Shown: piece after piece, positions 1-7,863 of the stretch
Numbering within the stretch: position 1 is the stretch's first letter
How the letters are laid out: the number at the start of each line of letters is the position of its first letter
Position numbers and translations under genes: made by a program
Notes under the pieces: generated by a model
What the model saw: only the letters and a program-made list of their open reading frames with translations
Databases searched by the model: none
Told to the model about the DNA's origin: nothing
Source: JBEKHT01 sp050012135
GTDB lineage: Bacteria; Chloroflexota; Anaerolineae; Anaerolineales; RBG-16-64-43
DNA length: 33,943 nucleotides
Direction of reading: 5' to 3'
Assembly (NCBI GenBank): GCA_050012135.1
Contig: JBEKHT010000026.1
Location: 1-33,943, forward strand

Positions 1-983
1 GGTATGGGGTGGGCCCAGCCGCAGTGCGTTCGATCGCCGGAACGACAGAGCTCCATCTGGAGCTCGAGCGGCGTTTGGCCGCGTTTAAAGGGGCGCAGGC
101 CACCATCACTTTCCAGAGCGGGTTCAACGCCAACTTGGGCTGCATCCCCGCCGTGGTGGGCAAGGAGGACGGTGTTTTTTCGGATGAACTGAACCACGCG
201 AGTATTATCGATGGCTGCCGACTGTCCGGGGCGACGGTCCTGCGTTACGCCCACACACAGCCCGAGGACCTGCAGAGGCAATTGAGAGAAAAGCGTTCGG
301 GATTCCGGCGTGCCCTTGTGATCACCGACGGAGTCTTCAGCATGGACGGTGACATTGCCCCCTTGGACCAGATCGCCTGGGTGGCCAGGGACTTCGAGGC
401 CATGCTGATGGTCGACGATGCGCACGGCGAGGGGGTCCTGGGTCGCGGCGGACGAGGAATCGTGGATCACTTCTCGCTGCACGGCCGGGTGGATATCGAG
501 GTGGGCACTCTCTCCAAAGCCTTTGGGGTGGTCGGGGGGATCGTCGCGGGGAGCCCGGAGTTGGTAGACTGGCTGCGCCAGCGCGGGCGCCCCTTCCTGT
601 TCTCCTCGGCCATGACGATCCCTGACACGGCGGCCTGTTTGGCCGCATTGGATCTTCTCGAGTCATCCACGGAACTGGTGGATCGCCTCTGGGAGAATGC
701 CCGCTACTTCAAGGCCGAGATGAAGGGCCTGGGCTTCGATACGGGCAAGAGCGCAACCCCCATCACCCCGATCATGCTGGGGGAGGCACCCGTGGCCCAG
801 GCGTTTAGCCGGGCCCTTTTCGAGGAGGGCGTTTTTGCCATGGCAATCGGTTATCCCACGGTGCCGCAAGGCCGGGCTCGCATCCGGGTGATGATCTCTG
901 CTGCGCACGACCGAAAGGATCTTGACCAGGGCCTCGAGAGCTTCGCCAAGGTGGGCAGAAAGCTTGGGGTAATTCGGGGGTGA
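1..983 (+). CDS. kbl: Glycine C-acetyltransferase-like PLP enzyme, 5' truncated by window edge
   Basis: The frame is already open at base 3 and runs to a stop at 983, so the N-terminus lies outside the window. The protein belongs to the alpha-oxoamine synthase family (fold type I PLP enzymes: KBL, BioF, ALAS). The PLP lysine is in TLSKAFGVVGG and the PLP-ring aspartate is in VDDAHGEGVLG. The C-terminal ITPIMLGE and PTVPQGRARIRVMISAAH stretches are those of 2-amino-3-ketobutyrate CoA ligase, which cleaves 2-amino-3-oxobutyrate with CoA to glycine and acetyl-CoA in threonine breakdown. No threonine dehydrogenase is visible in the window, so BioF-like activity (pimeloyl-CoA plus alanine) cannot be excluded. 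The GTG at position 9 is internal to the conserved YGVGPAAVRSIAGT segment and is not the start. Confidence 0.85.
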   Translation, partial: YGVGPAAVRSIAGTTELHLELERRLAAFKGAQATITFQSGFNANLGCIPAVVGKEDGVFSDELNHASIIDGCRLSGATVLRYAHTQPEDLQRQLREKRSGFRRALVITDGVFSMDGDIAPLDQIAWVARDFEAMLMVDDAHGEGVLGRGGRGIVDHFSLHGRVDIEVGTLSKAFGVVGGIVAGSPELVDWLRQRGRPFLFSSAMTIPDTAACLAALDLLESSTELVDRLWENARYFKAEMKGLGFDTGKSATPITPIMLGEAPVAQAFSRALFEEGVFAMAIGYPTVPQGRARIRVMISAAHDRKDLDQGLESFAKVGRKLGVIRG

Positions 984-995
984 ACCCCGGTTAAG

Positions 996-1028
996 GTTGC
1001 TGGGCCCGAGGACTTCGGGCCCAGCAAC
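996..1028 (+). terminator. Strong GC-rich hairpin without T-tract after kbl
   Basis: A perfect 14-bp stem (996-1009 with 1015-1028) closes a 5-nt loop 12 bases after the kbl stop. Neither strand has a run of Ts after the stem, so it is not a classical intrinsic terminator. It lies between the plus-strand kbl and the 3' end of the minus-strand amrS and could serve both as a 3'-end or RNA-stabilising structure. Confidence 0.5.
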
Positions 1029-1159
1029 AACCACCTAGGAGGGAGAGGGAGGAGAGAAGTGCTGAGCGCGCAACGCGCTCTCTCACATTCCGCCCGAAAA
1101 GGTAGACTTTTTCAGGGCCCACAAGTAGTGCAGGATGTCACAATTGTAAAGGTTGATCT

Positions 1160-2290
1160 TCACCCTCGCACGACCCGAGGAATCCTCATTCTCCCTGCGC
1201 TGCCGCCGATTTTCTCCGCTTGGGGGTCCGCATGCCAAATGCCTGGGATGTGGAGACCGCACTCCGGACAGGATCCTTCTGCAGTCAGCCGGTAGTCCAG
1301 AATCGTGTACCCATATCTGCGGATAAGCGCCGCGTGGCAATTCGGGCAGAAAGTGTGTTCCCATTCCCCCACCCCGCCAGGCAGGTTGCCGGCGTAGACG
1401 AAGTGCAGCCCGGCTTCCTGCCCGATCTCGGCGGCGCGGATCAAGTCCTCGGCAACGGTATCCCTCGGATCGGTCATCTGGTAGTCCGGGTGGAAGGCGG
1501 TCACGTGCCAAGGGATGTCAGGGGATACTCCGGCCACGAAGCGAGCCGCGTCCCAAAGCTCATCGGGGCTGTCGTTGAATCCGGGCACCACGAGGGTGAC
1601 CACCTCGACCCACAGACCCATCTCATGAGCGGCCCGAATCGTATCGAGAGTGTGCTGAAGCACCCCTCCCAACTTGCGGTAATTGCGGTCATTCATGCTC
1701 TTCAAGTCGACCTTGTATCCGGTCAGGTAGGGCTTCAGATAGGCGAGCGCCTCCGGGGTCGCATTGCCGTTGGAGACAAAGACGCACCTTAGGCCGGCTT
1801 CGAGCGCGGGCTGGAATACTGCGGCGGCCCACTCGCTGGTGATGAGCGGCTCGTTGTACGAGGAAGCGACCACCCGGGCCCCCAGGCGTTTGGCATGTCC
1901 GATCAGTTGCTCGGGTGTCGCCCGAGTGATAGATCCCCCCGCTCTTTCACAGGCGGGATCGCGCAGCGCCTGCGAGCTAACCCAGTTCTGGCAGTAGCCG
2001 CAATGGAAGTCGCAGCCAAGCATTCCGAAGGTTAGGGCGTCGCTACCGGGGTAGATGTGATAGAAGGGCTTCTTCTCGATCGGATCGCACTGGAGAGCCG
2101 CCACATATCCCCAGGGAACCCGCAGGAGGCCTTCCTGGTTGAATCGAACCTGGCAGATGCCGCGCCGCCCAGGGTGGATCAGGCAGCGGTGGCCGCAAGC
2201 CAGACAGCGTACCGACCCGTCCGAGAGCTTTTCGACCAAAGTGCCCTCGACGGTGAGAGAATCCAAGACTTCTTGCATGGGTTTTGCCAT
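1160..2290 (-). CDS. amrS: AmmeMemoRadiSam-system radical SAM enzyme (AmrS-like)
   Basis: 376 aa. The radical SAM CxxxCxxC motif is Cys93, Cys97 and Cys100 in GCDFHCGYCQNW, which binds the 4Fe-4S cluster that cleaves SAM. An N-terminal cysteine set (Cys29, 32, 36, 46) and a C-terminal zinc-ribbon-like part (FCPNCH and SCPECG) are typical of the PflA-like AmrS proteins. In the family these occur with AmmeMemo partners (AMMECR1 and Memo domains, AmrA/AmrB). Neither partner is in this window, and the substrate is unknown in general. The ATG at 2290 gives the full-length N-terminus, but its Shine-Dalgarno is weak. The gene is divergent from mobA. Confidence 0.85.
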   Translation of the reverse strand: MAKPMQEVLDSLTVEGTLVEKLSDGSVRCLACGHRCLIHPGRRGICQVRFNQEGLLRVPWGYVAALQCDPIEKKPFYHIYPGSDALTFGMLGCDFHCGYCQNWVSSQALRDPACERAGGSITRATPEQLIGHAKRLGARVVASSYNEPLITSEWAAAVFQPALEAGLRCVFVSNGNATPEALAYLKPYLTGYKVDLKSMNDRNYRKLGGVLQHTLDTIRAAHEMGLWVEVVTLVVPGFNDSPDELWDAARFVAGVSPDIPWHVTAFHPDYQMTDPRDTVAEDLIRAAEIGQEAGLHFVYAGNLPGGVGEWEHTFCPNCHAALIRRYGYTILDYRLTAEGSCPECGLHIPGIWHADPQAEKIGGSAGRMRIPRVVRG

Positions 2291-2482
2291 GAGCGTTGGC
2301 CTGCCTGAGGGCAGGGCTCCGCCTGCCCGTGGGGTCCGCAGGGGGTCGGTTCAGCCTGACCACCGTTGGCCGGGGAGTGCTCTGGACGTTGCCTGCGCGG
2401 GAGGAAAAAGGGACGAACTCAGCGCCTATCCCAGGCGATCGGCGGCGAAGGGCTCCCCGCGACGAATGCACTCCGATCCTTG

Positions 2483-2488
2483 ATTATA
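2483..2488 (-). promoter_or_regulatory. -10 element (TATAAT) of the amrS promoter
   Basis: A perfect TATAAT reads on the minus strand here, pointing at amrS. No convincing -35 is visible. It would give a leader of about 185 nt before the ATG at 2290. It lies back to back with the mobA promoter about 30 bp away. Confidence 0.45.
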
Positions 2489-2516
2489 CCCTGCGCACAA
2501 ATCCTACCCGGAAATG

Positions 2517-2522
2517 TATAAT
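2517..2522 (+). promoter_or_regulatory. -10 element (TATAAT) of mobA, implying a leaderless mRNA
   Basis: A perfect TATAAT ends 8 bases before the A of the mobA ATG at 2531. With the usual 6-8 nt from -10 to +1, transcription would begin at or one or two bases before the start codon. No Shine-Dalgarno can fit, so translation would be leaderless. Confidence 0.55.
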
Positions 2523-2530
2523 TCGCGATC

Positions 2531-3148
2531 ATGTCATTTTCCCTGGCGCTGCTAGCCGGTGGCCGCTCCTCGCGGATGGGGCAGGACAAATGCGTGGTGG
2601 AGTTGGCCGGTCGCACCCTCCTGGATCACATCCTCGCCCAGCTCGGGCCTCGCGCTGCGGAGACCTTCATCATCGCGAATGACCCCGCGCCCTATCTTCG
2701 AAGGGAACTGCCCGTCTTCCCCGATGAGACCCCGGGGCTCGGCCCGCTGGGGGGCTTGGCCACCGCGCTGCGGCACGCCACGCAGGCTCACGTCCTGCTC
2801 ACGGCGTGCGACATGCCCTTCGTTTGCCTGCCGCTTATCGAGCGCATGCTGGGACTGGCCAGGCAAGCGGACGCGGTCCTGCCTCGAATCGGGGGCCAGG
2901 CGGAGCCGTTGCGCGCGGTCTATAACCAAGTCTGCCTCGAACCCGTGCGGGAGGCGTTGCGGCGGGGGGACCGTCGCATGATCTCTTTCCTGCCGGGAGT
3001 CCGAGTCCGCTATCTCGACGAGGCGGAGATCGGAGAATTCGATCCCGAACAGTTGACATTTTTCAACATCAATACACCTGGGGACCTGGCTCGGGCCGAG
3101 AGCCTCGCCCCTTTCCACCTAGGTGACGAAAGTCGGGGGCGCCCGTGA
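2531..3148 (+). CDS. mobA: Molybdenum cofactor guanylyltransferase
   Basis: 205 aa, normal family length. MobA transfers GMP from GTP to molybdopterin to form the bis-MGD/MGD cofactor in the cytoplasm. The N-terminal nucleotide-binding signature LAGGRSSRMGQDK lies at residues 8-20, followed by the GLGPLGGLATAL segment and the metal-binding TACDMPF loop, all typical of the MobA/IspD nucleotidyltransferase fold. The ATG at 2531 is chosen because the glycine-rich motif must lie at the very N-terminus and because the -10 hexamer lies just upstream. The protein stops 172 bp before fhs, and no molybdoenzyme is visible nearby. Confidence 0.9.
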   Translation: MSFSLALLAGGRSSRMGQDKCVVELAGRTLLDHILAQLGPRAAETFIIANDPAPYLRRELPVFPDETPGLGPLGGLATALRHATQAHVLLTACDMPFVCLPLIERMLGLARQADAVLPRIGGQAEPLRAVYNQVCLEPVREALRRGDRRMISFLPGVRVRYLDEAEIGEFDPEQLTFFNINTPGDLARAESLAPFHLGDESRGRP

Positions 3149-3189
3149 CGATTATCGGCTGGAATTCCAACCTCGCCGGCTACACTTGA

Positions 3190-3293
3190 GACTGCGGCGG
3201 AGTCTGACCGCAGTCAGCCATCGTCGCGCTGAAACTCGCCCCCTGACTGCCGCCCCTCATCGCCGAGTACATCTTTCAGACTCCGCCCTTTTT
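3190..3293 (+). promoter_or_regulatory. Candidate attenuator or riboswitch-like leader of fhs
   Basis: The RNA between mobA and fhs can form mutually exclusive helices. A perfect 12-bp stem (3196-3207 with 3276-3287) is followed at once by C and five Ts (3289-3293), which looks like an intrinsic terminator 28 bases before the fhs ATG. Its 68-nt loop contains a 7-bp stem (3211-3217 with 3243-3249). A competing 8-bp GC-rich hairpin (3190-3197 with 3208-3215) uses bases of both and would block the terminator. The pairings are read directly; the regulatory role is inference. I could not match it to the ZTP or THF riboswitch consensus from memory. A plain mobA terminator with a large loop is the simpler alternative. 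Confidence 0.55.
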
Positions 3294-3320
3294 GTTGTCA
3301 TTCCTAAGGAGAGAGACCCG

Positions 3321-5282
3321 ATGCCTGCCAGGAAAAAGACCGCAACCAAGAAAGTCGCCCGTAAGGTGGTCCGCAAGACAGCAACCAAAGTAGCCAAGCG
3401 AACCTTCACCCCCAGTCGGCTCAAGCTGCTGACCCCCGTCCCCAGCGACATTGATATCGCCCAGGCCGCAAAGCTCAAGCCCATCCTGCAGATTGCGGAG
3501 GAGGTAGGACTGCGCCCGAGCGACCTGGAGCTCTTCGGTCCGTACAAGGCGAAGGTGCACCTGGAGGTCCGCGACCGCTTGGCCCGGCGGCCGCAAGGGA
3601 AGTACATCGACGTGACGGCCATTACCCCGACCCCCCTGGGGGAAGGAAAGACGACCACGACCTGTGGGCTCAGTCAGGCCATGGGTGCGCATTTGGGGCT
3701 GAACGTGTTCACCTGCATCCGCCAGCCCTCCCAAGGGCCGACCTTTGGCATCAAAGGCGGCGCGGCGGGCGGTGGGTATTCGCAGGTCGTCCCCATGGAA
3801 GACTTCAACCTTCACCTGACGGGCGACATCCATGCGGTCAGCGCCGCCAATAACCTCTTGGCCGCGGCCATCGATGCGCGCCTGTTGCACGAGCGCGCCA
3901 CCCCCGATGACGACCGGCTGGCCAAAGCCCTGTGCCCGGACGGCTACATCGCCCCCACGATCCACAAGCGGATGCAGAAGCTGGGGATCAAGGCCGAGAA
4001 GCTGGAGGACCTGAGTTCGGCCGACCGGCGCCGCCTGTTCCGATTGGACATTGACCCCAAGACCATTACCTGGCAGCGGGTCGTCGATATCAACGACCGG
4101 CTCCTGCGCCAGATCCAGATTGGACTGGGCGAGGAGGAGCGGGGCAACGAGCGAGTCACGGGCTTCGACATTTCCGTGGCCAGCGAGGTGATGGCGATCC
4201 TGGCGCTCACCACCAGCCTGGAGGACATGCGCGCGCGGCTGGGCCGGATCGTAATTGGCACGAGCACCCGAGGTGATCCCATCACCGCCGAAGACTTGGG
4301 GGTGGCCGGTGCCATGACCGTGCTAATGAAGGACGCGATCATGCCCAACCTCCTTCAGACCCTGGAGGGCACCCCTGCCTTTGTGCATGCCGGGCCCTTC
4401 GCGAATATCGCCCATGGCAATTCTTCCATCGTAGCCGACCAGATTGCCCTCAAGCTCGCGGACTACGTGGTGACGGAGTCGGGTTTCGGCGCCGATATCG
4501 GCATGGAGAAGTTCTTGGATATCAAGTGCCGCTACTCGGGACTGATCCCCAATGTCGTGGTGATCGTGGCCACGGCGCGGGCGCTGAAGATGCACGGAGG
4601 CGGACCGAAGGTGGTGGCGGGACGGCCGCTGGACAAGGCTTATACCGAGGAGAACCTGGCCCTCCTAGAGAAGGGCGCCACCAACCTGGCCAAGCACATT
4701 CAGAATGCCAAGCTCTATGGCATTCCGGTGGTCGTGGCCGTGAACTCCTTCAAGTACGACACCGAGGCGGAGATCAAGCTGGTGCAGAAGATAGCCGAGG
4801 AGGCTGGCGCGGAAGGCGCCTTCAAATGCACCCATTGGATGCAGGGAGGCAAGGGCGCCATCGGGCTCGCGGAAGCCGTCGCGGCGGCGGCCAAGAAGAC
4901 CAACCGCTTCGAGTTCCTCTATCCCCTCGATTGGCCGATCAAACAAAAGATTGAGACCATCGCGAAAAGGATCTACGGGGCAGATGGGGTGGACTATACC
5001 CCGGAGGCCGAGGCCAAGATAGCGCTGTACACCAGGCTGGGCTTCGACAAGCTGCCGATCAATATGGCCAAGACCCACCTGAGCTTCACTGCCGACCCCG
5101 CCATCAAGGGGGTTCCCAGGGGCTGGAAACTGCCGGTCCGTGACATTCGTGCCTCGGTCGGCGCTGGGTTCCTGTATCCGCTGTGTGGCGCGATGCGCAC
5201 GATGCCCGGCCTGCCCACTCGCCCGGTCTTCTACGATGTCGACCTCAATCTCAAGACCGGCAAGGTGGTCGGGTTGTTCTAG
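3321..5282 (+). CDS. fhs: Formate-tetrahydrofolate ligase, long eukaryote-like form with Lys-rich N-terminal tail
   Basis: 653 aa against about 557 for the common bacterial enzyme. It joins formate to tetrahydrofolate with ATP to give 10-formyl-THF. The P-loop TPLGEGKTTT lies near residues 104-113. The start is ATG 3321, preceded by AAGGAG; the frame is open further upstream, but through the structured leader. Residues 1-30 form a lysine/arginine/alanine-rich tail (KKTATKKVARKVVRK and onward) placed before the usual SDIDIAQAAKLKPI start. Segments such as RLDIDPKTITWQRVVD and TGFDISVASEVMAILAL resemble the synthetase domain of eukaryotic C1-THF synthase more than short bacterial Fhs. Expression is probably controlled by the leader structure upstream. 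Confidence 0.95.
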   Translation: MPARKKTATKKVARKVVRKTATKVAKRTFTPSRLKLLTPVPSDIDIAQAAKLKPILQIAEEVGLRPSDLELFGPYKAKVHLEVRDRLARRPQGKYIDVTAITPTPLGEGKTTTTCGLSQAMGAHLGLNVFTCIRQPSQGPTFGIKGGAAGGGYSQVVPMEDFNLHLTGDIHAVSAANNLLAAAIDARLLHERATPDDDRLAKALCPDGYIAPTIHKRMQKLGIKAEKLEDLSSADRRRLFRLDIDPKTITWQRVVDINDRLLRQIQIGLGEEERGNERVTGFDISVASEVMAILALTTSLEDMRARLGRIVIGTSTRGDPITAEDLGVAGAMTVLMKDAIMPNLLQTLEGTPAFVHAGPFANIAHGNSSIVADQIALKLADYVVTESGFGADIGMEKFLDIKCRYSGLIPNVVVIVATARALKMHGGGPKVVAGRPLDKAYTEENLALLEKGATNLAKHIQNAKLYGIPVVVAVNSFKYDTEAEIKLVQKIAEEAGAEGAFKCTHWMQGGKGAIGLAEAVAAAAKKTNRFEFLYPLDWPIKQKIETIAKRIYGADGVDYTPEAEAKIALYTRLGFDKLPINMAKTHLSFTADPAIKGVPRGWKLPVRDIRASVGAGFLYPLCGAMRTMPGLPTRPVFYDVDLNLKTGKVVGLF

Positions 5283-5315
5283 CCCGGAGCAGGTCGCGAG
5301 GGTTTCGCAGGGTGC

Positions 5316-5342
5316 CGCTGGGCCGAGAAACTCGGCCCAGCG
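5316..5342 (+). terminator. 12-bp perfect hairpin after fhs, no T-tract
   Basis: Stem 5316-5327 with 5331-5342 and an AAA loop, 33 bases after the fhs stop. A second, looser hairpin (5363-5371 with 5390-5398) follows. No T-run follows on either strand. The region lies between convergent fhs and rpsO, so it may form the 3' end of either message. Confidence 0.45.
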
Positions 5343-5521
5343 CATTTCCGCGCACTCTTGTGCCGGCTGGGCCGGGAGCAGTCCTCTCACCCAGCCGGGA
5401 GGATGATTCGCGCAGCCGAGCCGGCGGCCTTCTTCACGACGGCCTCGCCGGAGGACGTTGGGCCGCACGGGGCGGCCCGGGTGGTGGAGCTGGGCGTTGG
5501 ATCGAGATCGGGGAGGGGGTA

Positions 5522-5794
5522 CTACTTGCGGCGGATACTCAGTTTGTCGGTGAGCGACACATAGGCTGCGGGGTCGGTCCGACTCAGGTAGAGCAGGTGC
5601 CGACGCCGTTGGCCGACCAGCTTGAGCAGCCCGCGCCGCGAAGACTCGTCGTGTTTGTGCACCTTGAGATGACCGGTGAGCTGGCTGATGCGCGCCGTGA
5701 GCAACGCAACCTGCACCTCGGGTGAGCCGGTATCGCCGTCGTGGCGGTGGTACTCACCCATGAGTTTCTTCTTGTCTTCCGCTGTTAGTGCCAT
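5522..5794 (-). CDS. rpsO: 30S ribosomal protein S15
   Basis: 90 aa, the normal length. S15 binds 16S rRNA early in small-subunit assembly. The signature HRHDGDTGSPEVQVALLT and the HKHDESSRRGLLKLVGQRR stretch, which contacts rRNA, are intact. The gene stands alone, convergent with fhs. A promoter with an extended -10 lies about 75 bp upstream, leaving a leader of about 70 nt. In several bacteria S15 represses its own translation through such a leader; I see no specific pseudoknot here. The usual downstream neighbour pnp is absent. Confidence 0.97.
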   Translation of the reverse strand: MALTAEDKKKLMGEYHRHDGDTGSPEVQVALLTARISQLTGHLKVHKHDESSRRGLLKLVGQRRRHLLYLSRTDPAAYVSLTDKLSIRRK

Positions 5795-5868
5795 GACATC
5801 TGCCTCCGCTTTGCAGGTCGCCCCGTCGGCAGCCTGGGCCGCCCATGGGTCTAGTCATCGATGGCGGC

Positions 5869-5877
5869 ATTATACCA
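5869..5877 (-). promoter_or_regulatory. Extended -10 promoter of rpsO (TGG-TATAAT)
   Basis: On the minus strand the hexamer TATAAT (5869-5874) is preceded by TGG, an extended -10. No good -35 is visible. Predicted transcription start is near 5862. Confidence 0.55.
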
Positions 5878-5988
5878 GACCGGGAATCCCCGGGGCCGCC
5901 TGCGCTGCGCCACAAGTCTGGGCCCCGGGCCACCTTCCGCCCGGATCCGGCCATAAGAGCCGATTGGCCGGGGTGCCCTGCATGTCCC

Positions 5989-7059
5989 TCAGGACGGATG
6001 CGAGAGAAACTCGTCGATGGTCTCCAGCAGGCCGCGCACATCTTCCAGGGTTGTCTCGCCCATATGGGCGATCCGGAAGGTTTCCCCCCCGATCTGGCCA
6101 TACCCTCCCGCGATCTGCATCTCCTTCGTCCGTAGGAACTGGTTTAGGTCTTTGACGCTGATCCCGCGTGTGTTGCGCACGCAGGTGACAGTCTGCGAGG
6201 CATAGCCGGCTTGCGCGAACAGCGCGAACTTGTCTGAGGCCCAGGCGCGCACCGCGTCCCCCATGCGGCGGTGGCGCGCCCAGCGGGCCTCCAGACCCTC
6301 CGCCAGGATCCGGCCCAGCTGGATCTCCAAAGCGTACAGCAGCGAGATCGCGGGTGTGGAGGGGGTCTCGTTGTCCCGCAAGTACCTTTCCAGTTCCACG
6401 AAGTCGAAGTAGTAACCGCGCTGCGGCACCTGGCGCGCGAATCTCAATGCCCGCTCACTGACCGAAGCCAGAGCCAGGCCGGGGGGCAGGCCCAGGCATT
6501 TTTGCGAGGAAGTAAACAGCACGTCGATCCCCCAGGCATCCGGCTCAAGGCGAGCGCCCCCCAGGGAGGAGACGGCGTCCACCAGCACCAGCGTGTCGGG
6601 GCTGAGCTCGCGCACCCTCTGGGCGATCTGCTGAACCGGGCTTTCCACGCCCGTCGAGGTCTCGTTGTGAACGACCAGGAGAGCGTCATATCGCGTTCTC
6701 TGAAGGGCGGCCTCCAGGCTTCCGGGGACGATCGCTTGTCCCCAGGCCACTTGAACACGGTCCGTGGCCTTGCCATTGGCCTGAGCCACTTGGTACCAGC
6801 GCTCGGAGAAGGCGCCATTGACGCAAAGGAGCGCTCGCTCGCGGACGCAGTTTCGCACGGCGGCCTCCTGCAGGCCGGTCCCGGAACTGGTCACAATGAA
6901 GACTCGACCCTCGGTGCGAAAGACCTTGCGGGCCCCCTCTTCGAGGCGGGCGAAAAGCGCCTCGAAATCACTTCCTCGGTGGGAAATCATCGGGCGGGAC
7001 TGCGCGGCGGCGACCTGGGGATCGACGTTGGTCGGACCCGGGATGAAAAGCTTGGACAT
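5989..7059 (-). CDS. Class V aminotransferase, alanine-glyoxylate / serine-pyruvate type
   Basis: 356 aa, full length for this fold type I PLP family. The N-terminus FIPGPTNVDP, the SSGTG loop (residues 58-62), the PLP-ring aspartate in LVDAVSSLGG (Asp161) and the Schiff-base lysine in TSSQKCLGLPPG (Lys187) are all present. Members transaminate serine, alanine or aspartate with glyoxylate or pyruvate, or act as the large subunit of soluble hydrogenase-like proteins; the exact substrate cannot be read from sequence. The gene is monocistronic between rpsO and the divergent osmC, with its own promoter 35 bp upstream and GAGG before the ATG. Confidence 0.88.
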   Translation of the reverse strand: MSKLFIPGPTNVDPQVAAAQSRPMISHRGSDFEALFARLEEGARKVFRTEGRVFIVTSSGTGLQEAAVRNCVRERALLCVNGAFSERWYQVAQANGKATDRVQVAWGQAIVPGSLEAALQRTRYDALLVVHNETSTGVESPVQQIAQRVRELSPDTLVLVDAVSSLGGARLEPDAWGIDVLFTSSQKCLGLPPGLALASVSERALRFARQVPQRGYYFDFVELERYLRDNETPSTPAISLLYALEIQLGRILAEGLEARWARHRRMGDAVRAWASDKFALFAQAGYASQTVTCVRNTRGISVKDLNQFLRTKEMQIAGGYGQIGGETFRIAHMGETTLEDVRGLLETIDEFLSHPS

Positions 7060-7093
7060 GCAGCACCTCGTCGGCTAGGTAGGATCTGAGCCG

Positions 7094-7102
7094 ATTCTAA
7101 CA
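7094..7102 (-). promoter_or_regulatory. Extended -10 promoter of the class V aminotransferase
   Basis: The minus strand reads TGT followed by TAGAAT (7094-7099), a five-of-six match with an extended TGn. The predicted start near 7087 leaves a leader of about 28 nt to the ATG at 7059. Confidence 0.45.
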
Positions 7103-7224
7103 GGCCTCAGCCCGGGGGGTGCGCGGGCCCCGCTGGCAGGCGGAGGGGCACCCGGGGGTGCGCCCGGCGGCCCTTGCGGCCCAGGCCGGACGGCTCGGAA
7201 GAGAGAAGGCGCCCAGTGAGTGGG

Positions 7225-7230
7225 TATAAT
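7225..7230 (+). promoter_or_regulatory. -10 element (TATAAT) upstream of osmC
   Basis: A perfect TATAAT lies 55 bp before the osmC ATG. No clear -35. A DnaA-box-like TGTGGATGA follows at about 7241. An AGGAGG ribosome-binding site sits 6-7 bases before the ATG at 7285. Confidence 0.5.
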
Positions 7231-7284
7231 CCAGAGAGCTGTGGATGAACCGCAATCGAGGCTACGTTCAGCAGGAGGGACCTG

Positions 7285-7713
7285 ATGCCAGTGAGAAACG
7301 CGCGGGCGATCTGGGAGGGCACGCTTCAAGAGGGGCACGGGGTGATGAGGGTCGGCAGTGGAGCGTTTGAGGGAGCCTACTCATTCGGATCGCGGTTCGA
7401 GTCCGCAACCGGTACGAACCCAGAGGAGTTGATTGGGGCGGCTCATGCGGGTTGTTTCTCGATGGCGCTCGCCGCGGGGCTGACCCGGGCTGGCTTTGCC
7501 CCCAAGCGAATTGAAACGGTCGCCTCCGTGCATATCGATAAGGTTCGCGACGGGTTCGCAATCACGCGCATCGAGCTCGACACCCAAGCCCAGGTTCCGG
7601 GAATGGGCGAACCGGCCTTCCGCGAGCAAGCCGAGGCCGCCAAGAAGGGTTGCCCCGTATCCATGGCCCTGGCCGCCGTGGAGATTGTGCTCCATGCCCG
7701 CCTGGTGCCCTGA
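7285..7713 (+). CDS. osmC: OsmC/Ohr-family peroxiredoxin
   Basis: 142 aa, the usual length. OsmC-type enzymes reduce organic hydroperoxides through two cysteines. The peroxidatic cysteine is Cys57 in AAHAGCFSMALA and the resolving cysteine is Cys123 in KKGCPVSMAL; the N-terminal W-x-G-T-L strand is also present. The HAGCFSMAL and CPVSMALA sequences are those of the OsmC branch (YhfA/OsmC-like) rather than Ohr. A strong AGGAGG precedes the ATG. It may be co-transcribed with the small membrane protein 150 bp downstream, which is followed by a strong terminator. Confidence 0.93.
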   Translation: MPVRNARAIWEGTLQEGHGVMRVGSGAFEGAYSFGSRFESATGTNPEELIGAAHAGCFSMALAAGLTRAGFAPKRIETVASVHIDKVRDGFAITRIELDTQAQVPGMGEPAFREQAEAAKKGCPVSMALAAVEIVLHARLVP

Positions 7714-7863
7714 GGAACCGGGGCTGGATCGAATCGGGGGGGGGTGCTCGAGGGCTCATTGGAACCCAACCTCGGCTTGCGGGGTTATTCCTGATGCAGA
7801 CACCGGCGTGGAGAATTCGTCCGGCTTGGGCGATTCCGATCCGCTTCAGTGAGGAGGCAGACA

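Noticed and set aside
3149..3320. ZTP (pfl) or THF riboswitch upstream of fhs
   Set aside because: ZTP riboswitches often precede fhs, so I looked for its conserved blocks, but neither the GUGACUGGCG-type nor the CCGCCUGGGC-type sequence is present; the THF consensus is not recognisable either.
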